Assembly: GCF_014534655.1 (NCBI RefSeq)
Contig: NZ_JACVVD010000018.1
Location: 1-64,000 of the forward strand
Direction: 5' to 3'
Length of the DNA: 64,000 bases
DNA from: Paenibacillus sedimenti
GTDB lineage: Bacteria; Bacillota; Bacilli; Paenibacillales; NBRC-103111
Both the position numbers and the translations under genes were made by a program. This document shows, one piece after another, positions 35,766 to 47,508 of this stretch (positions within the stretch are counted from its first letter, which is position 1; the number at the start of each line of letters is the position of its first letter). The notes beneath the pieces were generated by a model. That model did not search any database, was not told where the DNA came from, and worked only from the letters and a program-made list of their open reading frames with translations.

Positions 35766-36118
35766 TGCAGCACCTTCTTCTTCCAAGCGTATAATAAACC
35801 TATGGCAAGCAAGGCTACAAAAATGCACATTTCAACTAAAGCAAAAAGTCCAAGCTGATTGTAGGCAACAGCCCATGGATACAGGAATACGGTCTCTACA
35901 TCAAAAATGACAAACATTAAAGCAAATAAATAATAACGAATGTTAAAACGGATTTGTCCCTCACCTACGGGCTCGTTCCCGCTTTCATACGTCGTATACT
36001 TCTCCTCGACGGGTTTACTCGGTCTTAGCCATTTGCCGATTGTCAGCGCCGCAATAGGCAGGAAAATGCCCAGTCCCAAAAAAATCGCCACAATCACATA
36101 ATTATTTGTGTACATCAT
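35750..36118 (-). CDS. nuoA: NADH-quinone oxidoreductase subunit A
   Basis: The product has 122 residues from the ATG-ATG at 36118 ([13 protein letters not shown]); GGAGG lies 13 bases upstream. A longer frame to 36166 adds a Gly/Lys-rich stretch not seen in the family. Three membrane helices, [20 protein letters not shown] and [13 protein letters not shown] are diagnostic. It is the first gene of nuoABCDHIJKLMN. Confidence 0.93.
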   Translation of the reverse strand: MMYTNNYVIVAIFLGLGIFLPIAALTIGKWLRPSKPVEEKYTTYESGNEPVGEGQIRFNIRYYLFALMFVIFDVETVFLYPWAVAYNQLGLFALVEMCIFVALLAIGLLYAWKKKVLQWTSV

Positions 36119-36192
36119 CCGGATGTAACCGCCTCCATTCTTATTTAATTTTCTTATGCCACTCATTAGATTTGGTAATAATCACCTTAACA

Positions 36193-36221
36193 ATTATAGC
36201 AAAAAGGATTTTAGGCGTCGA
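36193..36221 (-). promoter_or_regulatory. Probable sigma-A promoter of the nuo operon
   Basis: On the minus strand the -35 box TCGACG (36216-36221) and a perfect -10 box TATAAT (36193-36198) are separated by 17 bases. It lies about 75 bases upstream of nuoA and after the atp terminator. Confidence 0.6.
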
Positions 36222-36316
36222 TGACTAATTCCGTCTCCCCTATGTACTTTTTCCATTTTTATCTTTTCTTACACGGCTGCTGGAGAAATAAGGATTTGTT
36301 TCGCTGTACAAAAAAG

Positions 36317-36339
36317 GCGAAGGAACTAAGTTCCTTCGC
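36317..36339 (-). terminator. Rho-independent terminator of the atp operon
   Basis: The perfect 10-bp stem GCGAAGGAAC/GTTCCTTCGC has a 3-base loop; on the minus strand it is followed by CTTTTTT. It lies 15 bases beyond the atpC stop. Confidence 0.95.
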
Positions 36340-36353
36340 TCTTTTGAATCGAT

Positions 36354-36761
36354 CTATTTTCTTCCGGCTACTGTAATCCGGTTCAATGCTCTTTGCAACG
36401 ATGCTTCGGCACGCTTGAAATCGACGTTAGATTGCTTCATATCCGCAAGACGTTTTTCCGCGCGTTCCTTCGCTGCTTTCGCACGATCTATATCGATTTG
36501 TTCTGGCAGCTCGGCGCTTTCCGCCAGTATGACCACTTTATCCTTGCGCACTTCCATAAATCCGCCGTTCACTGCGATGATTTCGTCTTTAGAGCCCTGT
36601 TTCTTCACAGTAATCGGACCGATTTTCAATGGAGTCACCAGTGGAATGTGGTTCGGCAGAATTCCAAGCTCCCCTTCAACACCCTTCACTACAATCATGT
36701 TCGCTTGTTCAGCGTACACTTTGTGCTCAGGAGTAACAATTTCAAGTAGGAATGTACTCAC
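36354..36761 (-). CDS. atpC: ATP synthase epsilon subunit
   Basis: The 135-residue F1 epsilon subunit has the N-terminal beta-sandwich (LEIVTPEHKVYAEQANMIVV, GELGILPNHIPLVTPL). The C-terminal helical hairpin follows (IDRAKAAKERAEKRLADM). It couples F1 rotation and can restrain hydrolysis. It is the last gene of atpBEFHAGDC. Confidence 0.96.
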   Translation of the reverse strand: MSTFLLEIVTPEHKVYAEQANMIVVKGVEGELGILPNHIPLVTPLKIGPITVKKQGSKDEIIAVNGGFMEVRKDKVVILAESAELPEQIDIDRAKAAKERAEKRLADMKQSNVDFKRAEASLQRALNRITVAGRK

Positions 36762-36808
36762 TTGGATTCTCCTTCCTCAGCTTACGCGCAGGTTTACCAA
36801 AGGTAACC

Positions 36809-38248
<1,440 letters not shown>

Positions 38249-38319
38249 TTATAAGAAAAAACATCTATCGAAGTCATTCAATGTAGCCAGACCGCTTTTT
38301 GATGAAGTTTTTCATGCCA

Positions 38320-38365
38320 ATAAGAATTTTATTATCCGCACTATCGGAAATTTATAAATTCTTAT
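38320..38365 (-). other. Hairpin in the atpG-atpD intergenic region
   Basis: The perfect 10-bp arms are ATAAGAATTT (38320-38329) and AAATTCTTAT (38356-38365), with an inner TCCG/CGGA pair. No T-run follows on the minus strand, so it looks like an mRNA processing or stability element inside the operon rather than a terminator. Confidence 0.5.
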
Positions 38366-38373
38366 GTGGACAA

Positions 38374-39231
38374 TTAAGCGTTCGCGCTCGCTCCAGCGAC
38401 GATTTCCGCAATTTCTTGCGTGATCGATGCTTGGCGTGCACGGTTGTATGCCAATGTGTAGCTGTTGATCATCTTCGTTGCATTCTTCGTTGCCGAGTTC
38501 ATCGCTGTCATTCTCGCACCGAACTCGCTTGCTTTACCTTCCAGCACTGCACTGTAAATCAGCGTTTCCGCATACTTAGGTAGCAATACTTCCAGTACGC
38601 CTTCCGGTGACGGCTCGTATTCGTAACTAGCAGCCGACGCTCCTGTTACATCCTCCATTGGAAGCAGGCGAACCATCGTTGGAATCTGTGTGATCGCGTT
38701 TTTGAATTGGTTGTAAACCAGGAACAATTGGTCGTACGTACCATTTTCAAAATTCGTAACCGCAGAAGCCGCAATCGATTTAATATCCGAAAACTTCGGA
38801 GAATCAGGAAGACCCGTTACTTCCTCAACAATCGGAATATTACGTTTGGAGAAGAAGTTGCTTCCTTTACGGCCAATTACAAAAACGGCGTACTCCGACG
38901 TCGATTTATGTCGCTCACGAATCTCGGTCATAACCTTCCGCAACACGTTCGCGTTGTAGCCTCCTGCCAATCCCCGATCCGAAGTGATAACCAAATACGC
39001 GGTTTTCTTCACTTCGCGCGTCTGCAGCATAGGGTGCTTCACACCTTTGGTGCCTGCTGCGATGCTTGAGACAACTTCTTTCAGCTTATCCGAATAAGGA
39101 CGTGCTGCTTCCGCAGCTTGCTGAGCTCTTCGCAAGTTCGCTGCCGCGACCATTTCCATCGCTCGCGTAATTTGCTTCGTGTTTTGTGTGGATTTGATTT
39201 GGCGCTTAATCTCGCGCATTCCTTTTGCCAT
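38374..39231 (-). CDS. atpG: ATP synthase gamma subunit
   Basis: The product has 285 residues from the ATG at 39231 (MAKGMREIKRQIKSTQNT), with GAGAGGTG upstream; the open frame to 39312 adds unrelated residues from the intergenic hairpin region. It is the central shaft of F1. The N-terminal coiled-coil helix (QITRAMEMVAAANLRRA) and the C-terminal helix (MTAMNSATKNATKMI) are typical. Confidence 0.95.
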   Translation of the reverse strand: MAKGMREIKRQIKSTQNTKQITRAMEMVAAANLRRAQQAAEAARPYSDKLKEVVSSIAAGTKGVKHPMLQTREVKKTAYLVITSDRGLAGGYNANVLRKVMTEIRERHKSTSEYAVFVIGRKGSNFFSKRNIPIVEEVTGLPDSPKFSDIKSIAASAVTNFENGTYDQLFLVYNQFKNAITQIPTMVRLLPMEDVTGASAASYEYEPSPEGVLEVLLPKYAETLIYSAVLEGKASEFGARMTAMNSATKNATKMINSYTLAYNRARQASITQEIAEIVAGASANA

Positions 39232-39323
39232 ACCTGTCACCTCTCTTTTGAGGCTTTGGAAAGCCTTCATTCGAAGGCCTGATCTCAGACGCATACGCCT
39301 AATCTCAGGCATAACACGGGAGT

Positions 39324-39353
39324 ACCTGGGCTTTTCCTGTGAAAAGCTCAGGT
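39324..39353 (-). other. Hairpin in the atpA-atpG intergenic region
   Basis: The 13-bp arms ACCTGGGCTTTTC and GAAAAGCTCAGGT (one mismatch) flank a 4-base loop. Beside them a 12-base block GCCTGATCTCAG is directly repeated as GCCTAATCTCAG (about 39278-39312). No T-run follows, so an internal operon processing site is more likely than termination. Confidence 0.5.
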
Positions 39354-39362
39354 ATTCACACT

Positions 39363-40883
<1,521 letters not shown>

Positions 40884-40895
40884 TCACCCCTATTC

Positions 40896-41438
40896 TTACA
40901 GTGCTTGATTTAACGATTTTTGCAAACGTTCTAGTTTACCGGACAAACTGCCATCATACAAACGATCACCGATACGCACTTGAATGCCACCAAGTAAAGC
41001 GGGGTTTATCACCGTTTGAACACGGAGCTTTTTACCTGTCACACTTCCAAAGTGACGTGCGACTTCCTGAACCTTATCTTCGGAAAGCGCAAACGGCGTA
41101 TAGACGATAGCAGACGCCTGTCCAAGCGCTTCATTTGCAATTTTCACAAAATCCGTATATAAGGACATGAGAAGCGATTCTCTTCTTTTGGATACGAGCA
41201 ACTGCAAGGTGTTAAGAACCGTTTCAGACACATTGCCTTCAAAAGCTTTTTTCAGCAATTCCGTTTTCTCCGACACGGCTATATTCGGATGCTTCAAGAA
41301 GTTCTGGAAGTCTGCATCATTCTGCACAACATCCACGACTGCTTTCAGATCTTCCTCTACTTGCGCAATAATGCCGCGTTCCGAAGCGAGTTCGAACAGC
41401 GCCTTGGCGTATCTCTTCGCTACGACGATGTCACTCAT
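40896..41438 (-). CDS. atpH: ATP synthase delta subunit
   Basis: The 180-residue peripheral-stalk subunit joins F1 to the b dimer. VAKRYAKALFELASERG at the N-terminus and the C-terminal NPALLGGIQVRIGDRLYDGS are family signatures. It overlaps atpF by 4 bases (ATGA type), indicating coupled translation. Confidence 0.96.
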   Translation of the reverse strand: MSDIVVAKRYAKALFELASERGIIAQVEEDLKAVVDVVQNDADFQNFLKHPNIAVSEKTELLKKAFEGNVSETVLNTLQLLVSKRRESLLMSLYTDFVKIANEALGQASAIVYTPFALSEDKVQEVARHFGSVTGKKLRVQTVINPALLGGIQVRIGDRLYDGSLSGKLERLQKSLNQAL

Positions 41439-41920
41439 GCGTTGTCCCCTACCTTTTTGAGGTATTGATCAACAATTTCCTTCTGAGCCGCTTCGTCTAC
41501 TTCCTTCTCAACAATCTTGGAAGCAATCTTCACAGAAAGTGTTCCCACTTCTCCACGAAGCTCTGCAACAGCTTTGTTCTTTTCTATATCGATTTCGCGA
41601 AGCGCTTCTTCTTTTAATCTGGAAGCTTCTGCTTTCGCTTGGGAAATAATATCTTCTGCTTGTTTGTTGCTCGTATTTCTAGCTTGCTCGATCATATCAT
41701 AAGCTTCTTTCCGTGCTTCTTGGAATGCTTCTTTCTGCTCGGAAACGAGCTTTTCAGCTTCCTGACGGTTTTTATCCGCTGAGCCCATTTGCTCAGCAAT
41801 CAGTTGTCTGCGCTTCTCCATAATATCGACAAGCGGCCCGAAAGCATACTTACTTAGCAGCCAATACAAAATCACAAAAGCAATAATCGCAAATACAAAC
41901 GATTCCCAGTGCCAACCCAT
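41435..41920 (-). CDS. atpF: ATP synthase b subunit
   Basis: The 161-residue subunit has one N-terminal membrane helix (FVFAIIAFVILYWLLSKYAF). A long charged coiled coil rich in Glu, Lys and Ala runs from about residue 35 to the end. It forms the peripheral stalk as a dimer. Short 86-base gap after atpE. Confidence 0.95.
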   Translation of the reverse strand: MGWHWESFVFAIIAFVILYWLLSKYAFGPLVDIMEKRRQLIAEQMGSADKNRQEAEKLVSEQKEAFQEARKEAYDMIEQARNTSNKQAEDIISQAKAEASRLKEEALREIDIEKNKAVAELRGEVGTLSVKIASKIVEKEVDEAAQKEIVDQYLKKVGDNA

Positions 41921-42006
41921 TCCTTGTCACTCCTTTCGGTCATCTCAAGCAAAACGAAGGCGCGGATGGACTAGGCCCTCCCCGCCAAACCTACTCATCT
42001 TTGAGA

Positions 42007-42246
<240 letters not shown>

Positions 42247-42308
42247 TTAAGTTTTTAGTTAATTTACAATATCTCATCTCAACCTGAATCGGTTGAATTG
42301 GACTTTAA

Positions 42309-43082
42309 TTAATGTTCTTCGTGTACGGTCGCCTGCGAAATGTATACCATCGTAAGGATTGTAAACAAGAACGCTTGAATTGCACCTACGAAAATACTGA
42401 AAGCTTGCCAGCCAATCAAGAGCGGAATACCAAAGCCGCCAGCCATCAAAATTGTTGCGATCAAAACTTCCCCAGCGAAAATGTTCGCATACAAACGCAA
42501 GCCAAGTGTAAGTGGCTTGGAAATTTCTTTGATTACATTCAGAGGGAAGAAGAACCAGAATGGTTCAAAATAGTGTTTTAAATAATGCTTCGTATTACGC
42601 GTAAGTCCTAGAATATGGGTCAATACGAATACGATTACTGCTAGACCAAAAGTAACGGACACATCCGCAGTCGGCGATTTCCACCATGCGATCTCTGCGT
42701 GTTTTCCTTTTGCCTCCAGTTCGTGAATCGTCGCTTCAGACAGAACCGTCTGACCGAACAGCTTAAATTCATGATGGTGTTCAGTAACGATACCGAATGG
42801 TAGACCCAACAGGTTGGCAACAAAAATGAACATAATTAATGTCATGCCCAATGAAATGTAGGCCTTCGCATACTTAAGCGGCATGGTGCTGGCAATCAGA
42901 TTGTGAACGAACTCGACAACCCACTCCAAGAAGTTTTGCATTTTGGAAGGATTCGTAACCGACAAATTTCTTACGGAGACGAGCGCGGTCACCAATACGA
43001 TAACAAAAGTCACAATAATCGCCAAAAATGTTGATAAATCAATATTTAAACCACCAATGTGTAGCACGGGAAACTCATGCAT
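42309..43082 (-). CDS. atpB: ATP synthase a subunit
   Basis: The 257-residue Fo stator subunit has five to six membrane segments. The essential Arg is in LTLGLRLYANIFAGE and the C-terminal helix includes FSIFVGAIQAFLFTILTMVY. It forms the proton half-channels beside the c ring. It lies 26 bases after atpI. Confidence 0.95.
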   Translation of the reverse strand: MHEFPVLHIGGLNIDLSTFLAIIVTFVIVLVTALVSVRNLSVTNPSKMQNFLEWVVEFVHNLIASTMPLKYAKAYISLGMTLIMFIFVANLLGLPFGIVTEHHHEFKLFGQTVLSEATIHELEAKGKHAEIAWWKSPTADVSVTFGLAVIVFVLTHILGLTRNTKHYLKHYFEPFWFFFPLNVIKEISKPLTLGLRLYANIFAGEVLIATILMAGGFGIPLLIGWQAFSIFVGAIQAFLFTILTMVYISQATVHEEH

Positions 43083-43108
43083 TTACCTTTTCACCCCTTT
43101 CCATGCAC

Positions 43109-43480
43109 TCACGATTTACGTTTAAAAATAAAAAGTATACCCATCAGGAGTGTAACCATTTGGACATAAAATAATCCAATAATGGTGAAAACTACACTGA
43201 CTTGCTCTGGAAACTTTACTGCAACCATCATGGCAATGATGGCCATGCAAGCTCTGGATATAAATCCAGCGTTCAAACGCTTCGGAGCCGCATTTTCACC
43301 TTGCAGGGATACGGACTTAATTTTCATCATAAGCATCCATGCATTAATGGCGCTTACAATGGATCCTACTACAAATCCTATCGCATAAGTCCGATAAGAT
43401 GGAGCTACGCTCCATATGAGCAAGCAGACAGAGATGCAGATAAGCTCTGCTCGATAAAGGGTTTTCAACTGGTCATTCAC
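43109..43480 (-). CDS. atpI: ATP synthase subunit I (AtpI)
   Basis: The 123-residue protein has four hydrophobic segments (ELICISVCLLIWSV, YAIGFVVGSIVSAINAWML, ACMAIIAMMVAVKF, IGLFYVQMVTLLMGILFIF). This matches the small membrane protein at the head of many atp operons, which aids c-ring assembly and magnesium supply. It overlaps the upstream atpZ-like gene by 8 bases. Confidence 0.85.
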   Translation of the reverse strand: MNDQLKTLYRAELICISVCLLIWSVAPSYRTYAIGFVVGSIVSAINAWMLMMKIKSVSLQGENAAPKRLNAGFISRACMAIIAMMVAVKFPEQVSVVFTIIGLFYVQMVTLLMGILFIFKRKS

Positions 43481-43706
43481 GTCGGTCGTCCTCCAAGAAC
43501 TTCTTGAGCATCATCACTGCGGTGCCGATACCGAGAAAGAAACCGATCATCACGCCAGCTATGATCCACCCTTTTGAGCCACCGAGATACTTCCCGCATA
43601 CGTATCCGATAGCCGTGCAGATTACGATCTCTAATCCGATCGCAGATACAAGACCCGCAGCACGCCATGGATTGTCATCTGGCCTTGGAGATTTCAAATC
43701 GTCCAC
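43473..43706 (-). CDS. AtpZ-like small membrane protein
   Basis: The 77-residue protein has two membrane segments (AAGLVSAIGLEIVICTAIGY and GWIIAGVMIGFFLGIGTAVM). Between them is the conserved Gly-rich turn (VCGKYLGGSKG) of AtpZ/AtpI proteins. It is the first gene of the atp operon, with a good promoter 50 bases upstream. It probably assists AtpI in magnesium uptake or ring assembly. Confidence 0.82.
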   Translation of the reverse strand: MDDLKSPRPDDNPWRAAGLVSAIGLEIVICTAIGYVCGKYLGGSKGWIIAGVMIGFFLGIGTAVMMLKKFLEDDRRE

Positions 43707-43755
43707 GCCTTTCGCTTCTACAGGGATTTTGGGCCATGCAGGTGAATCCTCATAT

Positions 43756-43785
43756 ATTGTATCGAAGCTGTCTTTCTTTTGTCAA
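43756..43785 (-). promoter_or_regulatory. Sigma-A promoter of the atp operon
   Basis: On the minus strand a perfect -35 box TTGACA (43780-43785) and -10 box TACAAT (43756-43761) are separated by 18 bases. They lie about 50 bases upstream of the first atp gene and just after the wecB terminator. Confidence 0.78.
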
Positions 43786-43816
43786 TTCACGCTAATTCAA
43801 ACATTTACTGTAGGTA

Positions 43817-43854
43817 AATTCGCAAACCCTTGCGGCTCTAGGGTTTGCGAATTT
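43817..43854. terminator. Strong hairpin, probable terminator between wecB and the atp operon
   Basis: The perfect 13-bp arms AATTCGCAAACCC and GGGTTTGCGAATT surround an 11-base loop. The hairpin lies 55 bases past the wecB stop. The T-run on the minus strand is weak, so termination may be partial. Confidence 0.7.
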
Positions 43855-43908
43855 TCAAACCAAACAGTTGAACTGTACGCTGTAGCGTTTGTCATGATTT
43901 TGTCACGG

Positions 43909-45048
43909 TTAGAACGCGTCGGGGCGATTAGGGTTCTTGCCAAAATGGTGAAGAATAGCCTGCACGATGCGCTGGGATGCTTTTCCATCCCCGTAAGGGT
44001 TGGCAGCTTGGCTCATTTTATTGTATAAATCCGGGTCGGTCAACAGCGCGCGAGCGCGGTTGTAGACTGTTTCCTCGTCCGTACCGACAAGCTCTAAAGT
44101 GCCTGCTTCGATACCTTCCGGACGTTCTGTCGTGTCACGCAGAACAAGAACTGGAATACCGAATGAAGGCGCTTCTTCCTGAAGACCTCCCGAATCGGTC
44201 AGGATCATGTGCGTCTGCGGATATAAATTATGGAGTTCGAAAACATCTAGAGGCTCCATCAGCTTAATCCGTGGATGATCGCCAAGGATTTCGTAAGCCG
44301 GCTCTCTCACCGCCGGACTTAGATGGACCGGATAAACGATCGCGATATCTTCAAACTCATCGGCAATCCGCTTTACGGCCCGGAAAATCTGACGATGCGG
44401 CTCGCCTTGCGCTTCACGGCGATGAGCCGTCATCAAGATCAGCTTGCGGCCGGCAGCCCACTCCAGAACCGGATGGTTGAAGTCCTTCTGAACCGTATAC
44501 TGGAACACATCGGTAACCGTATTGCCCGTTACATAGATGCGGGACTCGGGCTTGTTCTCCTTGCGCAAATTGTCGGCGGATTGCTCCGTCGGCGCAAAAT
44601 GCAGATCCGAGAGCACGCCGGTCAGCTGGCGGTTCATCTCTTCCGGATACGGAGACATTTTGTTCCACGTGCGTAGGCCTGCTTCGACATGACCCACTTG
44701 GATTTGCTGCATGAACGCCGCATAACTGGCGAGGAATGTAGTAAGCGTATCCCCATGAACGAGGATCAGGTCCGGCTTAGCCTCTTGGAACACAGGCTCC
44801 AATCCTTGCAGCACTCGAATGGTAATCTCATTCAATGTCTGGCGGTCCTTCATGACGTTCAAATCATAGTCTGGCGTGATTTTGAAAATGTCCAGCACCT
44901 GATCGAGCATCTGGCGATGCTGTGCCGTAACGCAGACGAGCGATTCGATATGCTCAGGATGCTTTTGCAGCTCCAGAATGAGCGGAGCCATTTTGATCGC
45001 TTCCGGTCTCGTTCCGAAGATGGTAATGACTTTCAAACGTTTCATCAT
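43909..45048 (-). CDS. wecB: UDP-N-acetylglucosamine 2-epimerase (non-hydrolysing)
   Basis: The 379-residue GT-B-fold enzyme converts UDP-GlcNAc to UDP-ManNAc. The N-terminal VITIFGTRPEAIKMAPLI, then VHGDTLTTFLA, VGHVEAGLRTWNKMSPYPEE, and C-terminal DSGGLQEEAPSFGIPVLVLR and TERPEGIEAGT are diagnostic. Its product is the donor for TagA, so it connects to the wall-polymer genes at 5.7-9 kb. The second of two adjacent ATGs (45045) may be used. It lies 46 bases after upp, in an order often seen upstream of atp in Paenibacillaceae. Confidence 0.95.
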   Translation of the reverse strand: MMKRLKVITIFGTRPEAIKMAPLILELQKHPEHIESLVCVTAQHRQMLDQVLDIFKITPDYDLNVMKDRQTLNEITIRVLQGLEPVFQEAKPDLILVHGDTLTTFLASYAAFMQQIQVGHVEAGLRTWNKMSPYPEEMNRQLTGVLSDLHFAPTEQSADNLRKENKPESRIYVTGNTVTDVFQYTVQKDFNHPVLEWAAGRKLILMTAHRREAQGEPHRQIFRAVKRIADEFEDIAIVYPVHLSPAVREPAYEILGDHPRIKLMEPLDVFELHNLYPQTHMILTDSGGLQEEAPSFGIPVLVLRDTTERPEGIEAGTLELVGTDEETVYNRARALLTDPDLYNKMSQAANPYGDGKASQRIVQAILHHFGKNPNRPDAF

Positions 45049-45094
45049 CGCTTTTTTCTCTCCCTTAAGAGGTTGTCACACCTCACAATTTCAA

Positions 45095-45724
45095 CTATTT
45101 CGTTCCGAACAACCGATCTCCGGCGTCGCCGAGGCCCGGCACGATGTAGCCGTGATCGTTCAAGCAATCGTCAACTGCTGCTACGTAAATATCGACGTCC
45201 GGATGCTCATTTTGCACAGCTTTGACGCCTTCAGGCGCAGCGATCAGGCACATGAGCTTGATTTGCGTGCAGCCTCTTTTCTTCAACACCTCAATGGCTG
45301 CATTCGCAGAACCGCCGGTGGCCAGCATCGGATCGATGACGATGAGCTCCCGCTCCTGAACGTCCGTAGGCAGCTTGACATAATATTCGACAGGCTGAAG
45401 CGTATCGGGATCACGGTAAAGACCCACATGTCCTACCTTAGCTGCAGGAATAAGCTTCAATACGCCTTCCACCATACCTAGACCTGCGCGCAAAATCGGG
45501 ATCAGTCCGAGCTTTCTTCCTGCAATCATGCGGCAGTCCGCTGTTGTCACCGGCGTTTTTACTTGCACATGCTCAAGTGGAAGACTTCTCGTAATTTCAT
45601 AGGCCATTAAAGTCGCTACTTCGTCAACGAGCTCACGAAAATCTTTCGTTTTCGTATTCTCATCCCGAATGTATGTAAGTTTGTGTTGAATAAGCGGATG
45701 ATCACAAATAAAAACTTTTCCCAT
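45095..45724 (-). CDS. upp: Uracil phosphoribosyltransferase
   Basis: The 209-residue cytosolic salvage enzyme makes UMP from uracil and PRPP. The PRPP loop [16 protein letters not shown] and the uracil-binding C-terminus [17 protein letters not shown] are intact. ATG 45724 follows TTAGGAGG, just after the shared leader hairpin. It is the last conserved minus-strand gene before the accessory island. Confidence 0.97.
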   Translation of the reverse strand: MGKVFICDHPLIQHKLTYIRDENTKTKDFRELVDEVATLMAYEITRSLPLEHVQVKTPVTTADCRMIAGRKLGLIPILRAGLGMVEGVLKLIPAAKVGHVGLYRDPDTLQPVEYYVKLPTDVQERELIVIDPMLATGGSANAAIEVLKKRGCTQIKLMCLIAAPEGVKAVQNEHPDVDIYVAAVDDCLNDHGYIVPGLGDAGDRLFGTK

Positions 45725-45735
45725 AAGTTCCTCCT

Positions 45736-45807
45736 AAGCGTTTTCGATAGAAAACTTGCATCGTAAGCATAAGCTGAGATTTGCTGCAGCATAATTGTCT
45801 TCGTAAG
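45736..45807 (-). promoter_or_regulatory. Structured leader element before upp (shared with the DUF5693 gene)
   Basis: On the minus strand the leader reads CTTACGAAGA, a central GCTGCAGC dyad, CTCAGCTTATGCTTACGATG and the hairpin GTTTTC-TATC-GAAAAC, directly followed by TTAGGAGG and the ATG. The same order is found at 11019-11090. The hairpin next to the ribosome site could tune translation. Confidence 0.5.
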
Positions 45808-45851
45808 TAATATTTGTTAAAAATACCTGAACTGCCAGGCAAACCTTGTCC

Positions 45852-45860
45852 ATTATATCA
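45852..45860 (-). promoter_or_regulatory. Extended -10 promoter for upp
   Basis: On the minus strand the sequence TGATATAAT provides an extended TGn plus perfect TATAAT. No good -35 box is seen at 17 bases, which extended -10 promoters can tolerate. The start would lie about 120 bases before upp, upstream of the leader element. Confidence 0.5.
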
Positions 45861-45893
45861 TATGTTATCCAACTTATCTTCTGTAGAACCTAA

Positions 45894-46517
45894 AGAAAGG
45901 AAAGAAGAACAAAAAGGTACCACAAGCTTGAAAGCATATTAATCGACGATGACATACAGGATGATAAGAAGAAAGAGTTGAATCAAGTTAAAGAAGGGCT
46001 TCTGGATGTGGTTGGACAAATCCGTGAAACCTGTAACGAATTGCTGCCGCCATTCTTAAAAGAAATTGGTATTGTAGAAGTCTTTGAGAATTTATTTATG
46101 CAAGTACGGCTCCGTACGAATTACGTGCTCAATTTCGACAAGTCAGGTTTTCAAGCCGTATTGGATGATGATCAATTATTGGCTCTTTATCGCATTGTTC
46201 AGGAACTTCTAAGGAATGCAACACGACGTTCACATGCATCCCGGGTGGATATGAAATTATCGTGTGCAAATGAAAAGATTTAGTTCTTTTATCGTGATAA
46301 TGGTGTAGGCATGAATCTGGAACAACATCAATCCTCCTTTAAACACATGGGGTTGTTTGGCATCAAAGAAAGAGTCGCCAGTCTCGAAGGAGAAACTAGA
46401 TTCCGATCAGCCCCGGGGCATGGTTTTGAGGTTTCGATTTGGATGCCGGCAGCCGTAAGCCCCGTCATTTCTGAAATAGGAGAGGAGAATCCGCGTGATT
46501 CTCATTATAATGGTTGA
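45894..46517 (+). pseudogene. Remnant of a ComP/NarL-type sensor histidine kinase
   Basis: One reading frame runs from 45894 and reads LIDDDIQDD...VVGQIRETCNELLPPFLKE...IVQELLRNATRRSHAS. It meets an in-frame TAG at 46281-46283, then continues in the same frame with FFYRDNGVGMNLEQ, GLFGIKERVASLEGE and GHGFEVSIWMP. These are the dimerisation and HATPase parts of a HisKA_3 kinase. No start codon or sensor domain precedes it. At the H-box position the sequence reads LIDDDIQ where family members have LHDD-x-x-Q, so the phospho-accepting His is probably lost. Non-functional. Confidence 0.75.
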
Positions 46518-46916
46518 TGATCATCCTTCGGTCGGTCAAGGTACCAAATATATGATCGAAGAAGAAAGCGACATGAAGGCAACCGTAGTTTCTATGGGCA
46601 TGCAAGCGTTAGAGTTGCTTAAATGCGAAATGTTCGACCTGTTGATAATCGATTTGAATATGCCTGTCATAAACGGGGGGAATTAACTAGAAGGATAAAT
46701 GATCTTCATTTAGATGCACCAATTTTAATCTATACCGGGTATGACATTACTCCTCATTTTAATATCGTTGTTGAAGCGGGAATTTCCGGTTTTATCGACA
46801 AGACTGCAACGCGCGAGCAACTTATTATTGCTATACGCTGCGCATTGCGCGGCGAAACGATTATACCGGTAACTCTTTTTAAGCAGCTAAGACGAAAAGT
46901 GATACCTATTACTTAA
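46495..46916 (+). pseudogene. Remnant of a ComA/NarL-type response regulator (receiver only, frameshifted)
   Basis: The GTG at 46495 follows GGAGAGGAG and gives LIIMVDDHPSVGQGTKYMIE...LLIIDLNMPVING, with the acidic pair, the phospho-Asp and the following turn. A G6 run (46675-46680) then shifts the frame. The rest continues from the overlapping frame as ELTRRINDLHLDAPILIYTG...GFIDKTATREQL. No LuxR-type DNA-binding domain follows before the stop at 46916. It overlaps the kinase remnant as in a normal two-component pair. Confidence 0.75.
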
Positions 46917-46919
46917 ATC

Positions 46920-47508
46920 ACTGTTATACGCTTCCAAATCTCATTAATTATTTAAGCAGGTTCTCGTTGTCTCAGAAAAAGATTCATGAAATCCATCAAA
47001 AACTTGGCCCCCGGGCGATCGAAATATTGGAAAATCACCCCTATGAAATAAAATAGCATCGATTCCCTTCTCAATAGCCGAACAGCTTGCACAGGATAAG
47101 GGGATTTCACCCCAGTCCTCAGAACGGATTTCGGGTGCCATCCAATATGTGTATGTTCAATATCAAAACAGCGGTAATAGTTATCTCAGTCTCAATGTAT
47201 TGGAACACAGAGTTTATCACTTAATGGGTAAGTCACTTTCACAAGCGCGCATCCATATTGAAATTGAAAAATTTGCTAATCAAAAAGAGCACCAATTGCT
47301 ACGAACCAAAGGCGGGTTATTTTATTACCGTCCCCTTTACTTCACGGAGATTCAAATTGCACAGCGGCTTGCAGATTTAACTTCAACGATGGGCAAGGTT
47401 CCGAAGCAGTATCAGCTGGTGATGGATAGACTGATTCAAGAAGGGAAGATCCCTATCCTGGATGAAGGGCAAAAGGAAGGGATTGAACAATTTTTCTTGC
47501 GAGAGTAG
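46920..47508 (+). pseudogene. Remnant of a RecD-like helicase N-terminal region
   Basis: The first frame (about 46920-47056) reads LPNLINYLSRF...IHQKLGPRAIEILENHPYEI and stops. The following frame (about 47056-47508) continues with IPFSIAEQLAQDKGISPQSS, then SERISGAIQYVYVQYQNSG, YFTEIQIAQRLADL and ILDEGQKEGIEQFF. This order matches the helix-hairpin-helix and linker region of RecD2-type helicases. The stop at 47508 falls just where the Walker A loop should begin. One frameshift plus truncation means no helicase activity. Family assignment is from memory of the pattern. Confidence 0.55.

Noticed and set aside
39324-39353. A terminator between atpA and atpG
   Set aside because: The hairpin lacks a T-run and the downstream atp genes are needed for the same complex.
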